Source: Chloroflexota bacterium (GTDB lineage: Bacteria; Chloroflexota; Limnocylindria; P2-11E). Taken from it: a stretch of 42,918 bases of DNA. Location of the stretch: NCBI GenBank assembly GCA_005889275.1, contig VBFI01000060.1, positions 1 to 42,918 of the forward strand, in the 5' to 3' direction. Both the position numbers and the translations under genes were made by a program. The notes beneath the pieces were generated by a model, which saw nothing but the letters and a program-made list of their open reading frames with translations, was not told the origin of the DNA and did not search any database. Of the stretch, positions 8,519-16,239 are shown piece after piece; the stretch's first letter is position 1; each line of letters opens with the position of its first letter.

Positions 8519-9174
8519 GACCGCGCGTCCGCGCGGTGCTCTTCGATTGGGGCGACACGCTGTTCCACGCGCCGCACGCGCCGGAGGTGATCTCGTCGTA
8601 CGCGGCCGAGCGTGGCGTGAAGGTTACCGACGCCGAGGCGCGCGGTCTCTGGGACGAGCTCTGGGCCGCGGGGAAGACACCCGAGGAGATCGCGAAAGGC
8701 CGCGACCTCTCACCGGATGCACATCGCCGTGTGTGGACGGCGCTGTTCGCGCGCGCCGACCGAGTGGCGCCGGGGCTGTCGCGCGCGCTTTACGAACGCG
8801 TGATGGATCCAAACTCCTGGGTCCCGTTCGCCGACACGCCTCGCGTGCTCCGCGCGCTGCGAGAGCGCGGTCTGCGGATCGGCGTCGTGAGCAACGTGCC
8901 CGCGGTGCTGCGGCCGGTGTTCGCGAAGCACGGGCTCGAGCGCTTCGTCGACTCGTTCACCCACTCGTTCGAAGTCGGCGCGGAGAAGCCGGATCCGGCG
9001 ATCTTCCTCGCAGCCGCGCGGTCACTGCGTCTGCGGCCGGAGGAGATCCTGATGGTCGGCGATCACGCGGTCGACGCTGGAGCCGAGCGCGCGGGGATGC
9101 GCGTGTTCATCCTGCCAGAGCGATTCGAAGACGACGTGCGGGGCCTGGACCAGGTTGTTGGAATGACCGAGTGA
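8503..9174 (+). CDS. HAD-superfamily hydrolase
   Basis: A 223-residue phosphatase-like protein. Motif I is DWGDTLF near residue 14, giving the nucleophile and acid/base aspartates. Motif II is GVVSN, motif III is the lysine in GAEKPDPAIF, and motif IV is MVGDHAVD. A helical cap lies between motifs I and II (residues 20-100), as in subclass IA HADs such as phosphoglycolate phosphatases. I prefer the GTG at 8503, 16 bp inside the iolB end, because the family starts just before motif I; GTG 8473 is the alternative. It is the last gene of the inositol operon. Its substrate is unknown, and a sugar-phosphate role is only suggested by context. Confidence 0.82.
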   Translation: MASQVRPRVRAVLFDWGDTLFHAPHAPEVISSYAAERGVKVTDAEARGLWDELWAAGKTPEEIAKGRDLSPDAHRRVWTALFARADRVAPGLSRALYERVMDPNSWVPFADTPRVLRALRERGLRIGVVSNVPAVLRPVFAKHGLERFVDSFTHSFEVGAEKPDPAIFLAAARSLRLRPEEILMVGDHAVDAGAERAGMRVFILPERFEDDVRGLDQVVGMTE

Positions 9175-9187
9175 GTCAACGCTACGG

Positions 9188-9260
9188 CGACCCCGGCGCG
9201 ACTCGAACGCGCGACTTCTTCCTTCGTAGGGAAGCGCTCTATCCACTGAGCTACGGGGTC
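9188..9260 (-). tRNA. tRNA-Arg (anticodon ACG)
   Basis: Read on the minus strand, 73 nt fold into a cloverleaf. The acceptor GACCCCG pairs with CGGGGTC, the D arm is GCTCAGTGGATAGAGC, the anticodon stem is CTTCC/GGAAG with loop CTACGAA (anticodon ACG), and the T arm GCGCG/CGCGC holds TTCGAGT. The discriminator is G and CCA is not encoded. Its first 10 nt overlap the end of the HNH gene on the same strand, so the two may share a transcript. It is inverted relative to tRNA-Arg(TCG) about 1.05 kb away and shares most of the 5' half with it. Confidence 0.95.
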
Positions 9261-10210
9261 TGTGGCTCGATTCTAGCGAGTGCGGCGACCGCTCGGTAGT
9301 AACCCGCGTTCGCCGCTGTCCGCCGACGATGGCAGTTGGCGCAACGAACCTCGCACTTCGCGATCTCATTTTCCAGGGCCCGCAACGAAACGCCGTACTG
9401 CACGAGCGTGCTGATGTCTTCACGCTTATCCCTGAGGTGATCGAAGTCGAGCACGGCGATGTCCGATTCGCCGCAGTCGACGCAAGGATGACTGAGCAGG
9501 TACTGCCGGACATGGATCCTCAGCACGGCGGTCGCCTCGACGTTCCGCGTCCGCGTTTGCGCTTTGTGGCGCGCCCGGTTTCGCGCGTACCAGGCATTTG
9601 TGTATTCGCGCTGGCAGAGCAGACAGATCGATTGGCGCGCTTGGCGTTCGAGCGAGCGGTACGGGAATTCGCTCAGCGGCTTCGTCAGGCCGCAGACTCG
9701 ACAGGTCCGGATTCCAAGCGCGCTCTCGAGGCTGAGCTGGATCGGCCGACGCGGGAACGATGTCGGCCTCGCGGGGTCAGGTGTTGACCGCGTCTGGCCG
9801 CGGGATCGACCGAGCGTTTTTCGCCGGTGGCAGTTGGCGCAGCGGACCTCGCACTTTTCGATCTCCGCTTTGACCCGCGCCCAGGTGCGACTACCGCCCG
9901 CGTAGGCCGAAACGTCGGCGACCTTGTCCGCGAGGTGGTCGAATTCGAGGACCACGATGTCGCTCTCTCCGCAATCGACGCACGGGTGGACGCGAAGATA
10001 TGCGACGATTTGTCGACGCACCTCGGCGCGCCGCTCCGCGAGCTGCCGTAGGAGTCGCGTCTTCTCCCGTTCGTGGTTCTTCCGGTAATTCCGCGCGTTC
10101 GCCGCGGCAAAACAGTCACGACACCACGTCTGCAGCTTCTCCTCGCCACGTCGCACCGGAGGGAACGCCTCGAGCGGCTTCGTCTCGCCGCACTTCGTGC
10201 ACGCTCGCAT
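9251..10210 (-). CDS. Tandemly duplicated zinc-finger/HNH endonuclease-like protein
   Basis: A 319-residue protein made of two copies of one module, offset by exactly 166 residues with no indel between the first and last cysteines. Each module has a four-cysteine finger (C4-C7/C30-C33; C170-C173/C196-C199), a basic helix, and an HNH-type core: HPCVDCGESDIVVLEFDHL then KCEVRCANCHRRKT, repeated as HPCVDCGESDIAVLDFDHL then KCEVRCANCHRRRT. HNH proteins with CxxC knuckles are usually metal-dependent DNA nucleases. The target here is unknown. The TAG stop lies inside tRNA-Arg(ACG), at tRNA positions 8-10. The gene sits alone between two inverted tRNA-Arg genes. No Shine-Dalgarno is visible before the ATG. 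Confidence 0.85.
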   Translation of the reverse strand: MRACTKCGETKPLEAFPPVRRGEEKLQTWCRDCFAAANARNYRKNHEREKTRLLRQLAERRAEVRRQIVAYLRVHPCVDCGESDIVVLEFDHLADKVADVSAYAGGSRTWARVKAEIEKCEVRCANCHRRKTLGRSRGQTRSTPDPARPTSFPRRPIQLSLESALGIRTCRVCGLTKPLSEFPYRSLERQARQSICLLCQREYTNAWYARNRARHKAQTRTRNVEATAVLRIHVRQYLLSHPCVDCGESDIAVLDFDHLRDKREDISTLVQYGVSLRALENEIAKCEVRCANCHRRRTAANAGYYRAVAALARIEPQTP

Positions 10211-10309
10211 GAAGGCGAGCGTGCCGGTCTCGTGATGTCGCGCGAATGGGACTTCGGGTCGGTACTCGGGTACCAGTCCTGGGCGTTAGGCTTTCACGTG
10301 AAACAAATC

Positions 10310-10381
10310 GACCCCGTAGCTCAGCGGATAGAGCAGCGGACTTCGAATCCGTGTGCGAGAGTTCGATTCTCTCCGGGGTCG
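10310..10381 (+). tRNA. tRNA-Arg (anticodon TCG)
   Basis: A 72-nt cloverleaf: acceptor GACCCCG/CGGGGTC, D arm GCTCAGCGGATAGAGC, anticodon stem GCGGA/TCCGT with loop CTTCGAA (anticodon TCG, reading CGA), and T arm GAGAG/CTCTC with TTCGATT. The discriminator is G and CCA is not encoded. The first 25 nt differ from tRNA-Arg(ACG) at one base, so the two genes form imperfect inverted repeats around the HNH gene. The methyltransferase gene on the other strand ends 4 bp downstream. Confidence 0.95.
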
Positions 10382-10385
10382 CCGG

Positions 10386-10943
10386 TCAGCGTCTGGTCAG
10401 GGTGTACCAGGCGGACGGCCGCCCGCGCGGTCCGGTCCCCATCTCCGCACCGGCGAGGTCGAATGAGCGGCCGAACGTCGCGCTGACATCCTCGCGCGTC
10501 AGCCCGTAGGCCGGTCCATCCGGCGCGAACGTGTAGAGCAGGTACGTGCCCCCGTGGCGCACGAGTCGCTCGAGCTCGCCGGCGTAGGCCGGCCGATCGG
10601 CCGGCGGGAGCGAGTGGAGGCAGCCGATGTCGAGCGCGAGATCGAAGGGGCCCGAGAGAAAACCGAGACGCGTCACGTCGGCGACGTGGAACGCGCCGCG
10701 CACGCCTGCCCGCCGTGCGCGATCTCGGGCCTTCGCGATGGCCCGTCCGGCGAAGTCGACGCCGACGGCCTCCCAGCCGTGTTTCGCCAGGTAGACGACG
10801 TTCGTGCCGGTCCCGCAGCCAAGGTCGAGCGCGCGCCCCGGCGAGTGCGTCGACACGAAGCGCACGAGCTCCGGTGGCGTGACGCCGGTGTCCCACGGAG
10901 GCCGCCGCAGCCAGTACCAGATGCTGAAGAGCAGCCGCCGCAC
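10386..10943 (-). CDS. Class I SAM-dependent methyltransferase
   Basis: A 185-residue protein with a single Rossmann-type methyltransferase domain. Motif I is ALDLGCGTGTN near residue 39, the ribose-binding acidic residue follows in AVGVDFAGRAI, and motif IV is DLALDIGCLHSLP. No substrate domain can be seen. The small size and the N-terminal WDTGVTPPELV pattern resemble the methyltransferases annotated as thiopurine/tellurite-resistance-like (TehB type), but that is only a guess. It follows lemA on the same strand after a 69-bp gap, and ends next to the convergent tRNA-Arg(TCG). Confidence 0.8.
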   Translation of the reverse strand: MRRLLFSIWYWLRRPPWDTGVTPPELVRFVSTHSPGRALDLGCGTGTNVVYLAKHGWEAVGVDFAGRAIAKARDRARRAGVRGAFHVADVTRLGFLSGPFDLALDIGCLHSLPPADRPAYAGELERLVRHGGTYLLYTFAPDGPAYGLTREDVSATFGRSFDLAGAEMGTGPRGRPSAWYTLTRR

Positions 10944-11012
10944 GCGGGCGAGCCTAGCGGACGCTCAGTTCCGCCTCGCGACCGACTCGAACCCGCGTCC
11001 TCGCGCCGCGCC

Positions 11013-11576
11013 CTACGGAACGGCGACCGGCGGCGTCGCGCGATCGCTCGGATCCGCCGAGAAGAATGGCTCGGCGCCGAATCCAACGAGCGCCGCGACG
11101 AGCGCCGCCGGAAACGATTGGACACGCCGGTTGTAGTCGCGAACGTTCGCGTTGTAGAAGCGCCGCGCCGCCTGGAGCCGATCTTCTGTGTTCGCGAGCT
11201 CCCGCGCGAGGTCGCCGAAGGTCGCGCTCGCCTTGAGCTCGGGATACGCCTCGGCGACGGCGACGAGCCGCCGCGCCGCCGACCCGAGCTCGTCCTCGGC
11301 CGCCGCACGCCCCGGTGTGATCTCGCCGGCGCCGGTCGCCTCCGTGCGGAGGCGTGTGACCCGCTCCAGCGTGTCGCGTTCGTGGCCCGCGTAACCGCGG
11401 ACGTTCGCCACGAGGTTCGGGACGAGCTCGTGACGGCGCCGCAGCTCGGCGTCGACATCCGCCCAGGACTCGCGGACGAGGGTGCGCGAGGCGACGAGAT
11501 TGTTGAACGCGAGGAACGCCGCGGCGACGAGCAGCAGGACGACGAAGGACACGCCGGCGAGGAGCGGATCGTTCAC
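11013..11576 (-). CDS. lemA: LemA family protein
   Basis: A 187-residue membrane-anchored coiled-coil protein. The N-terminal helix (residues 7-28) anchors it. The rest is helical, with the family signatures NNLVASRTLVRESWADVDAELRRRHELVPNLV, LKASATFGDLARELANTEDRLQAARRFYNANVRDYN and the C-terminal FPAALVA. The GTG at 11576 is chosen because it directly precedes the anchor; the longer track ORF is out-of-frame antisense for most of its length. It overlaps the upstream gene by 4 bp. LemA proteins of this kind are widespread and their biochemical role is not settled. Confidence 0.9.
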   Translation of the reverse strand: MNDPLLAGVSFVVLLLVAAAFLAFNNLVASRTLVRESWADVDAELRRRHELVPNLVANVRGYAGHERDTLERVTRLRTEATGAGEITPGRAAAEDELGSAARRLVAVAEAYPELKASATFGDLARELANTEDRLQAARRFYNANVRDYNRRVQSFPAALVAALVGFGAEPFFSADPSDRATPPVAVP

Positions 11577-12310
11577 GCCGCGGATCCGTACAGCGCGAAG
11601 ACCGCGCGCGGGATCCGCTCCTGAACGCCCGCCAGCGCGTCGAGCATCCCCGCGACCCGGGACGCGCGAAGAAGCGGGCCCGAGCAGAGGATGTAGCCGC
11701 GCTGGATCTCCCAGTCCCAGCCGCGGCCGGTGTCCAAGAGCCACTGCATCATCCGCGGGTCGAGGAAATCGCTCGCGAACTTCCGGTCCGACGCCGCGAC
11801 GTGGAAGACCGCGTTGAAGTCCGCCGATTCGAGCTCGATGTCGCGGACGCCGGCGTCCGCGAGCGCGCGCGTCACCGTGCCCTCCCGGGTGATCGCGAGA
11901 TGCGGGCAGTCCGCGGCGAACGTGGCCACCGCGCAGCTCCGGCCGACGACGGCGCGGCCCGCCGCCGCGGTGAGCACACCGCCACGGGTCCGCGGCGTCT
12001 CCTCCGAGGCCGCCACCGAGTACCAGAAGTCGAAGGCGACGACCTCGCACCGGCCGTCGGTCCCGCGGAGCAGGTTCTCGCAGCGCTGGTCGAGCCCTCG
12101 CGAGAAGAGCTCGAACGGAAAGCGCGCGGCGACCGTGGAGGGGTACGTCAGGTCGAGCCGCTCGTAGGCGAGGCCTCGCTCGCGCGCGAACTCCTCGAGC
12201 TCTGCTGAACGATCGAGCTCCGCGCGAAGGGCGCGGAGGTAACGAGGCGCGACCACCCATGCGACCGCGACGACAACTCCGATCACCATCGCGAGGACGA
12301 CCAATTGCAT
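11573..12310 (-). CDS. Membrane-anchored protein, LemA partner (DUF3137-like)
   Basis: A 245-residue protein with one N-terminal membrane helix (residues 2-23), then a soluble domain. The central pattern FPFELFSRGLDQRCENLLRG followed by VAFDFWYSV resembles uncharacterised actinobacterial and chloroflexal proteins often found next to lemA. I place it in or near DUF3137 with moderate confidence. The ATG at 12310 gives the anchor at the very N-terminus; ATG 12346 is the track start and adds 12 residues. A TTGAAA and a GATACT sequence with a short 15-bp spacer lie just before the shorter start. No enzyme motif is visible. It overlaps lemA by 4 bp, so the pair is co-translated. Confidence 0.65.
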   Translation of the reverse strand: MQLVVLAMVIGVVVAVAWVVAPRYLRALRAELDRSAELEEFARERGLAYERLDLTYPSTVAARFPFELFSRGLDQRCENLLRGTDGRCEVVAFDFWYSVAASEETPRTRGGVLTAAAGRAVVGRSCAVATFAADCPHLAITREGTVTRALADAGVRDIELESADFNAVFHVAASDRKFASDFLDPRMMQWLLDTGRGWDWEIQRGYILCSGPLLRASRVAGMLDALAGVQERIPRAVFALYGSAA

Positions 12311-12487
12311 CGCGGCAGAAGTATCGGCGGGCATCGTTTCTTTCAACCGCTCGAGCGTGCGACCGTCAGCCGATCGTCACGGGTTTGTTGCCGCCGACGA
12401 TCGCCAAATCGACGCACCGTGGGACCGGCGCCGGGAAATCGCACCTTCGGCGCGGGGGATGGCACCCGTCGTGCGCACGCGTGGCGG

Positions 12488-13282
12488 ATGGCGGCTCTGT
12501 CACGGCGTGCTCGCTGGCCGGTGAGCGCGGCTCTCCTGTTCGTGACGGCACTCGCGTGCGATCCGGGCGCCGTGTCTAGCCCAAGCGGCACCAGCCGGCC
12601 GAGCGGGGCGAGCCCGACGGTGGCCGCGGCCACCACGACGCCCAAGTCCGACCAGGACGCCGGGGTCATCCTCGAGGAGTTTCCGCCCGGCGGGCCGCGC
12701 AACGAAGTGGGTCTCAAGAACAGCGACAAGATGCGCTTCAAGGCGCGCGCCTCGATCCGGCTGCACCGCATCACGACCGACGAGGTGAAGCCCGTGAACG
12801 TCGCCTCGGCGGTCGGCAGCTGCACCGATTGCCAGACGATCGCGGTCGCGTTCCAGGTCGTCTTCTACAAGCGCGGCACGACCAACATCGGCCCCGAGAA
12901 CGTCGCGCTCGCCGAGAACATCGATTGCACTCGCTGCGTGACCGTCGCGCGCGCGATCCAATACGTCATCCCGGTTGACGACCCGCAGTCCGACGTCCCG
13001 CCTGACGTCGATCGCCTCGTGAAGGCCATGGACAAGGAGCTGCGGTTCCTCTCGTCGGTAAAGACGTGGGATCAAATCACGAGCGACGAGGCCATGGCGC
13101 GGATCCAGCGCGTCCTCGGTCAGTACGATGAACTGAGCGCGTATCTGGGCGACGCCATGCAGACGCAGCGCGCGGACAACGCGACGCCGGGCCCGTCGGC
13201 CTTTCCGAGCTCGTCCGGGTACCCGCCGGCGAGCCCCGACGCGACCACGCGCCCCTCGCCCTCGCCGACCAGCACGCCCTGA
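12488..13282 (+). CDS. Exported CxxC-rich protein of unknown function
   Basis: A 264-residue predicted secreted protein. The start ATG 12488 gives an N-terminus with several arginines, a hydrophobic segment and TALACDPG, so it is probably a lipoprotein, although the lipobox is not canonical. A Ser/Thr/Pro-rich stretch follows. The core has two similar half-repeats, each with a cysteine pair: GSCTDCQTIAVAFQVVF near residue 110 and IDCTRCVTVARAIQYVI near residue 146. The tail is again Pro/Ser/Thr-rich. I recall similar CTxCxTVAxAFQ repeats in uncharacterised actinobacterial secreted proteins, but cannot assign a function. It is divergent from the LemA-partner gene across 140-180 bp and precedes the MoxR-Bat operon. 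Confidence 0.7.
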   Translation: MAALSRRARWPVSAALLFVTALACDPGAVSSPSGTSRPSGASPTVAAATTTPKSDQDAGVILEEFPPGGPRNEVGLKNSDKMRFKARASIRLHRITTDEVKPVNVASAVGSCTDCQTIAVAFQVVFYKRGTTNIGPENVALAENIDCTRCVTVARAIQYVIPVDDPQSDVPPDVDRLVKAMDKELRFLSSVKTWDQITSDEAMARIQRVLGQYDELSAYLGDAMQTQRADNATPGPSAFPSSSGYPPASPDATTRPSPSPTSTP

Positions 13283-13291
13283 GGGAAACCC

Positions 13292-13309
13292 GGAGCGCCC
13301 GGGCGCTCC
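13292..13309. repeat. Perfect 18-bp palindrome between the CxxC protein and the MoxR operon
   Basis: GGAGCGCCC followed immediately by GGGCGCTCC, centred 18 bp after the stop of the CxxC protein gene. As RNA it would form a very GC-rich hairpin with a minimal loop. It lacks a U tract on either side, so it may be a Rho-type 3' end stabiliser or a protein-binding site rather than an intrinsic terminator. Confidence 0.55.
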
Positions 13310-13366
13310 AACGCAGAGCCGCGGACCTCGCAGCCGCGAAGTCACGAGGACTACTCTGTTGCAAAG

Positions 13367-14362
13367 GTGGCGACGGCCTTCCGCGCCCCGGTTCCCAACG
13401 ATTCCGTGCTGCGGCGCGGCGACTTCATCGCGCCGGTCCTTCACGAGATCCACCGGGTGATCGTCGGGCAGGACTACCTGGTGAACCGGCTCCTCATGGG
13501 CATGCTCTGCGGCGGTCACCTACTCGTCGAGGGCGTCCCCGGCCTCGCGAAATCGCTCGCCGTGAAGACCCTCGCCGACACGGTGGACGCGTCGTTCAGG
13601 CGCATCCAGTTCACGCCGGACCTGCTGCCGGCGGACCTCAACGGCACGATGATCTACAACCCGTCGGACCAGTCCTTCAAGCCTCGCCTCGGTCCGATCT
13701 TCACCGACCTGCTGCTCGCCGACGAGATCAACCGCGCGCCGCCGAAGGTGCAGAGCGCGCTTCTCGAGGCGATGCAGGAGCGCCAGGTGACGATCGGCGG
13801 CCAGACGCACCCGCTCTCGGAGCTCTTCACCGTGCTCGCGACGCAGAACCCGATCGAGCACGAGGGCACGTACCGTCTGCCCGAGGCGCAGGTCGACCGC
13901 TTCATGATGAAGGTGGTCATCGGGTACCCCACGCCCGATCAGGAGCGGGTGATCATGGACCGGCAAACGATCGAGGAGTCGGTCATCCCGCGAAAGCTCG
14001 CGACGCCCGCCGCGATCCTCGACGGCCGCGCCGCCGTCCGCCAGGTCCACATGGACGACGCGGTGAAGGACTATGTGGTCCGGATCGTCTTCGCGACGCG
14101 CGATCCGTCGGGGCCCAAGCTCGCGGACCTCCGGCCACTGATCGCGTACGGCGTCTCCCCTCGCGCGACGATCTTCGTCTCGCTGGCGGCGCGCGCCCAT
14201 GCCTTCCTCGACGGCCGTGACTATGTTCTGCCGGACGACGTGAAAGCCGTCGCGCTCGACGTGATGCGCCATCGCCTGATCGTCACCTACGAGGCCGAGG
14301 CGGAGGAGATCACGCCTGAGGTCGTCATCGCGCGCGTCCTCGACAACGTCGCGGTCCCCTAG
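13367..14362 (+). CDS. MoxR family AAA+ ATPase
   Basis: A 331-residue AAA+ ATPase of the MoxR branch, thought to act as a chaperone that matures protein complexes with VWA partners. Walker A is GVPGLAKS near residue 56. Walker B, LLLADEINRAPPKVQSALLEAMQE, follows near residue 120. Sensor 1 is TQNPIEHEGTYRLPEAQVDRFM. The C-terminal lid contains SPRATIFVSLAARA and DYVLPDDVKAVA. The GTG start at 13367 lies 9 bp after a TACTCT box, so the mRNA leader may be very short. The next gene, DUF58, begins 3 bp after its stop, starting an operon of the MoxR-Bat type. Confidence 0.9.
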   Translation: MATAFRAPVPNDSVLRRGDFIAPVLHEIHRVIVGQDYLVNRLLMGMLCGGHLLVEGVPGLAKSLAVKTLADTVDASFRRIQFTPDLLPADLNGTMIYNPSDQSFKPRLGPIFTDLLLADEINRAPPKVQSALLEAMQERQVTIGGQTHPLSELFTVLATQNPIEHEGTYRLPEAQVDRFMMKVVIGYPTPDQERVIMDRQTIEESVIPRKLATPAAILDGRAAVRQVHMDDAVKDYVVRIVFATRDPSGPKLADLRPLIAYGVSPRATIFVSLAARAHAFLDGRDYVLPDDVKAVALDVMRHRLIVTYEAEAEEITPEVVIARVLDNVAVP

Positions 14363-14365
14363 CCG

Positions 14366-15274
14366 TTGGTCGCCCGAATCCCGCGGCCGCACGCCGAGCC
14401 CGTGCCGCCGGAGGTGCTGCGGCTCGTGAAGCAGGTCGAGATCAAGGCCCGCATCCTCGCCGACGAAGCGCTCGTGGGGACCTACCGGAGCGTGTTCCGC
14501 GGCTCGGGCCTCGACTTCGAAGAGGTCCGCGAATACGAGCCCGGCGACGACATACGCACGATCGACTGGAACGTCACCGCGCGCATGAGCGTTCCGTACA
14601 TCAAGAAATACCGCGAGGAGCGCGAGCTCAACATCTTCCTCGCGGTCGACGTCTCGTCCAGCTCCTGGTTCGGGACCACCGCCGTGTCCAAGCGCGATCT
14701 CGCCGCCAACGTGGCCGCGCTGCTTGCGGTCACGGCCTTGCACAACAACGACCGTGTCGGGCTGGTGCTCTTCGCCGACGGCGTGCGCGAATTCCTGCCG
14801 CCCCGCGAAGGCCGCTACCACCTCCTCCGGGTCATCCGCGAGCTCCTGTTCGCCGAGCCTCGTCGCTCGCGGACCGAGATGGCGAGCGTCGCCGACCTCC
14901 TCGCGAACGTGACGAAGAAGCGAAATGTCGTGTTCGTCCTGAGTGACTTCCTGGACGTCGAGTTCGAGGCGCCCCTTCGCGCACTCGGACACCGGCACGA
15001 CGTCATCGCTCTCATGCTGAACGACCCGCGCGAGGTCGAGCTCCCCGCGGTCGGACTCGTCGCGCTCGAGGACGCCGAGACTGGCCAGGTCGGGTACGTC
15101 GATACCGCCGTCGCCAGCGTGCGCGAGACCTACGCGCGCGCCGCGCGCGAGCGGCGCGCTCAGCGCCTGCGGACGTTCAGCCGGATGGGGATCGACCGCG
15201 TCGATCTCTCGACCGACCGGCCGTACGTCCCGGCCCTCCTCGCGCTGTTCAACGCGCGCTCGAGGCGAAACTGA
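14366..15274 (+). CDS. DUF58 domain protein (VWA-like)
   Basis: A 302-residue cytoplasmic protein. The DUF58 signature FRGSGLDFEEVREYEPGDDIRTIDWNVTAR lies near residue 48, followed by a VWA-type fold with NIFLAVDVSSSS as a MIDAS-like motif near residue 90 and VVFVLSDFLD later. Such proteins are standard partners of MoxR ATPases, which fits the position directly behind that gene. The track start is TTG 14366. GTG 14402 is an alternative that would lose 12 residues, and similarity does not decide between them. The stop overlaps the next start by 1 bp. Confidence 0.88.
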   Translation: MVARIPRPHAEPVPPEVLRLVKQVEIKARILADEALVGTYRSVFRGSGLDFEEVREYEPGDDIRTIDWNVTARMSVPYIKKYREERELNIFLAVDVSSSSWFGTTAVSKRDLAANVAALLAVTALHNNDRVGLVLFADGVREFLPPREGRYHLLRVIRELLFAEPRRSRTEMASVADLLANVTKKRNVVFVLSDFLDVEFEAPLRALGHRHDVIALMLNDPREVELPAVGLVALEDAETGQVGYVDTAVASVRETYARAARERRAQRLRTFSRMGIDRVDLSTDRPYVPALLALFNARSRRN

Positions 15275-16239
15275 TGCGTGTCCTCGCCTTCGTGACGCTC
15301 GCGTCGCTCGCGATCGGTTCGGTCGCTCTGGCTGACGGCCCGGTGTCGGCGGCGGCCTCGTTCGACAAGCGCGGGATCACGATCGGCGATCCCATCCAGC
15401 TCACCCTGGTCGTCGAGGCCGACGCGGGTTACCAGATCGCCGACAACGGCGTGAGCCGGATGATGGGGGAGTTCGAGGTCCTCGACGCGCAGACGCCGCA
15501 GGTCACGCGGAGCGCCGACGGGCACACCCGCTACACCTTCCGCTATCGGATCACCGCGTTCCGTGTCGGTGATCTGGTCTTCGCCCCGATCCACGTGACG
15601 TTTCAGGGACCCGGGGGCGTGACCGGTATCGCGCCGACCGCAGAGGTTCCCGTCGTGGTGACGAGCGTCATCCAACCGGGCGAGAACGCGGACGACATCA
15701 AGCCGCTGAAGCCGCAGCTCCGTCTGCCCGGCGCCACGCCCCAGCTTCCCGCGATCGTGATCCAGGCCGCCCTGGCCCTCGTCGTTCTGCTCATGCTCGG
15801 GCTCCTCGTCAAGCAGACCCGCCGTGGGCGGCGGGCCATCGCCGTCGACCAGACGGAGGCGCAGCTCAGCCCGGCGCAACAAGCGATGGCTGAGCTCAAC
15901 CGGGTCGCCTCGCTGGGTCTCCCCGAGAAAGGCCGGTATGGCGAGCACTACGCGCTCGTCTCCCGCGCGCTTCGCGCGTACGTCCGCGACCGGTTCGGCC
16001 TCGCGGCGACCGAACGAACCCCGAGGGAGCTGCGCGAAGACATGCTTCGCGCGCGGATCGATCGCAGCGAGATCGCGACGATCTACGAGATCCTCCACGA
16101 GGGTGAGACCGCGCGATTCCACCGCTCAGTCTGGTATCCGGCGCGAGCACATCACGCGCTGCGCTCCGCGCTCGAGGCGATGCGGCGTGCCGCCGTCGCC
16201 GAACAGTACGAGCTCATGCGCCAGGGCGAGGCTTCGTGA
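15274..16239 (+). CDS. BatD-like membrane protein
   Basis: A 321-residue protein with a signal peptide (residues 1-20, ending SVALA-DG), an extracytoplasmic beta-rich domain of about 110 residues, a proline-containing linker, one membrane helix near residues 165-188 (IVIQAALALVVLLMLGLLV) and a basic cytoplasmic C-terminal domain with YALVSRALRAYVRDRFG. This resembles a short BatD/DUF4381-like component of Bat operons, with the N-terminal domain corresponding to one Ig-like BatD unit. Full BatD proteins are longer. It lies between DUF58 and the two VWA genes with overlaps of 1 and 4 bp, so a joint complex is likely. Confidence 0.72.
   Translation: MRVLAFVTLASLAIGSVALADGPVSAAASFDKRGITIGDPIQLTLVVEADAGYQIADNGVSRMMGEFEVLDAQTPQVTRSADGHTRYTFRYRITAFRVGDLVFAPIHVTFQGPGGVTGIAPTAEVPVVVTSVIQPGENADDIKPLKPQLRLPGATPQLPAIVIQAALALVVLLMLGLLVKQTRRGRRAIAVDQTEAQLSPAQQAMAELNRVASLGLPEKGRYGEHYALVSRALRAYVRDRFGLAATERTPRELREDMLRARIDRSEIATIYEILHEGETARFHRSVWYPARAHHALRSALEAMRRAAVAEQYELMRQGEAS

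Noticed and set aside
10968-11000. tRNA 3' remnant (GGTTCGAGTC on the minus strand) upstream of the methyltransferase
   Set aside because: The flanking bases do not pair as a T stem and there is no acceptor or anticodon arm; likely chance similarity.
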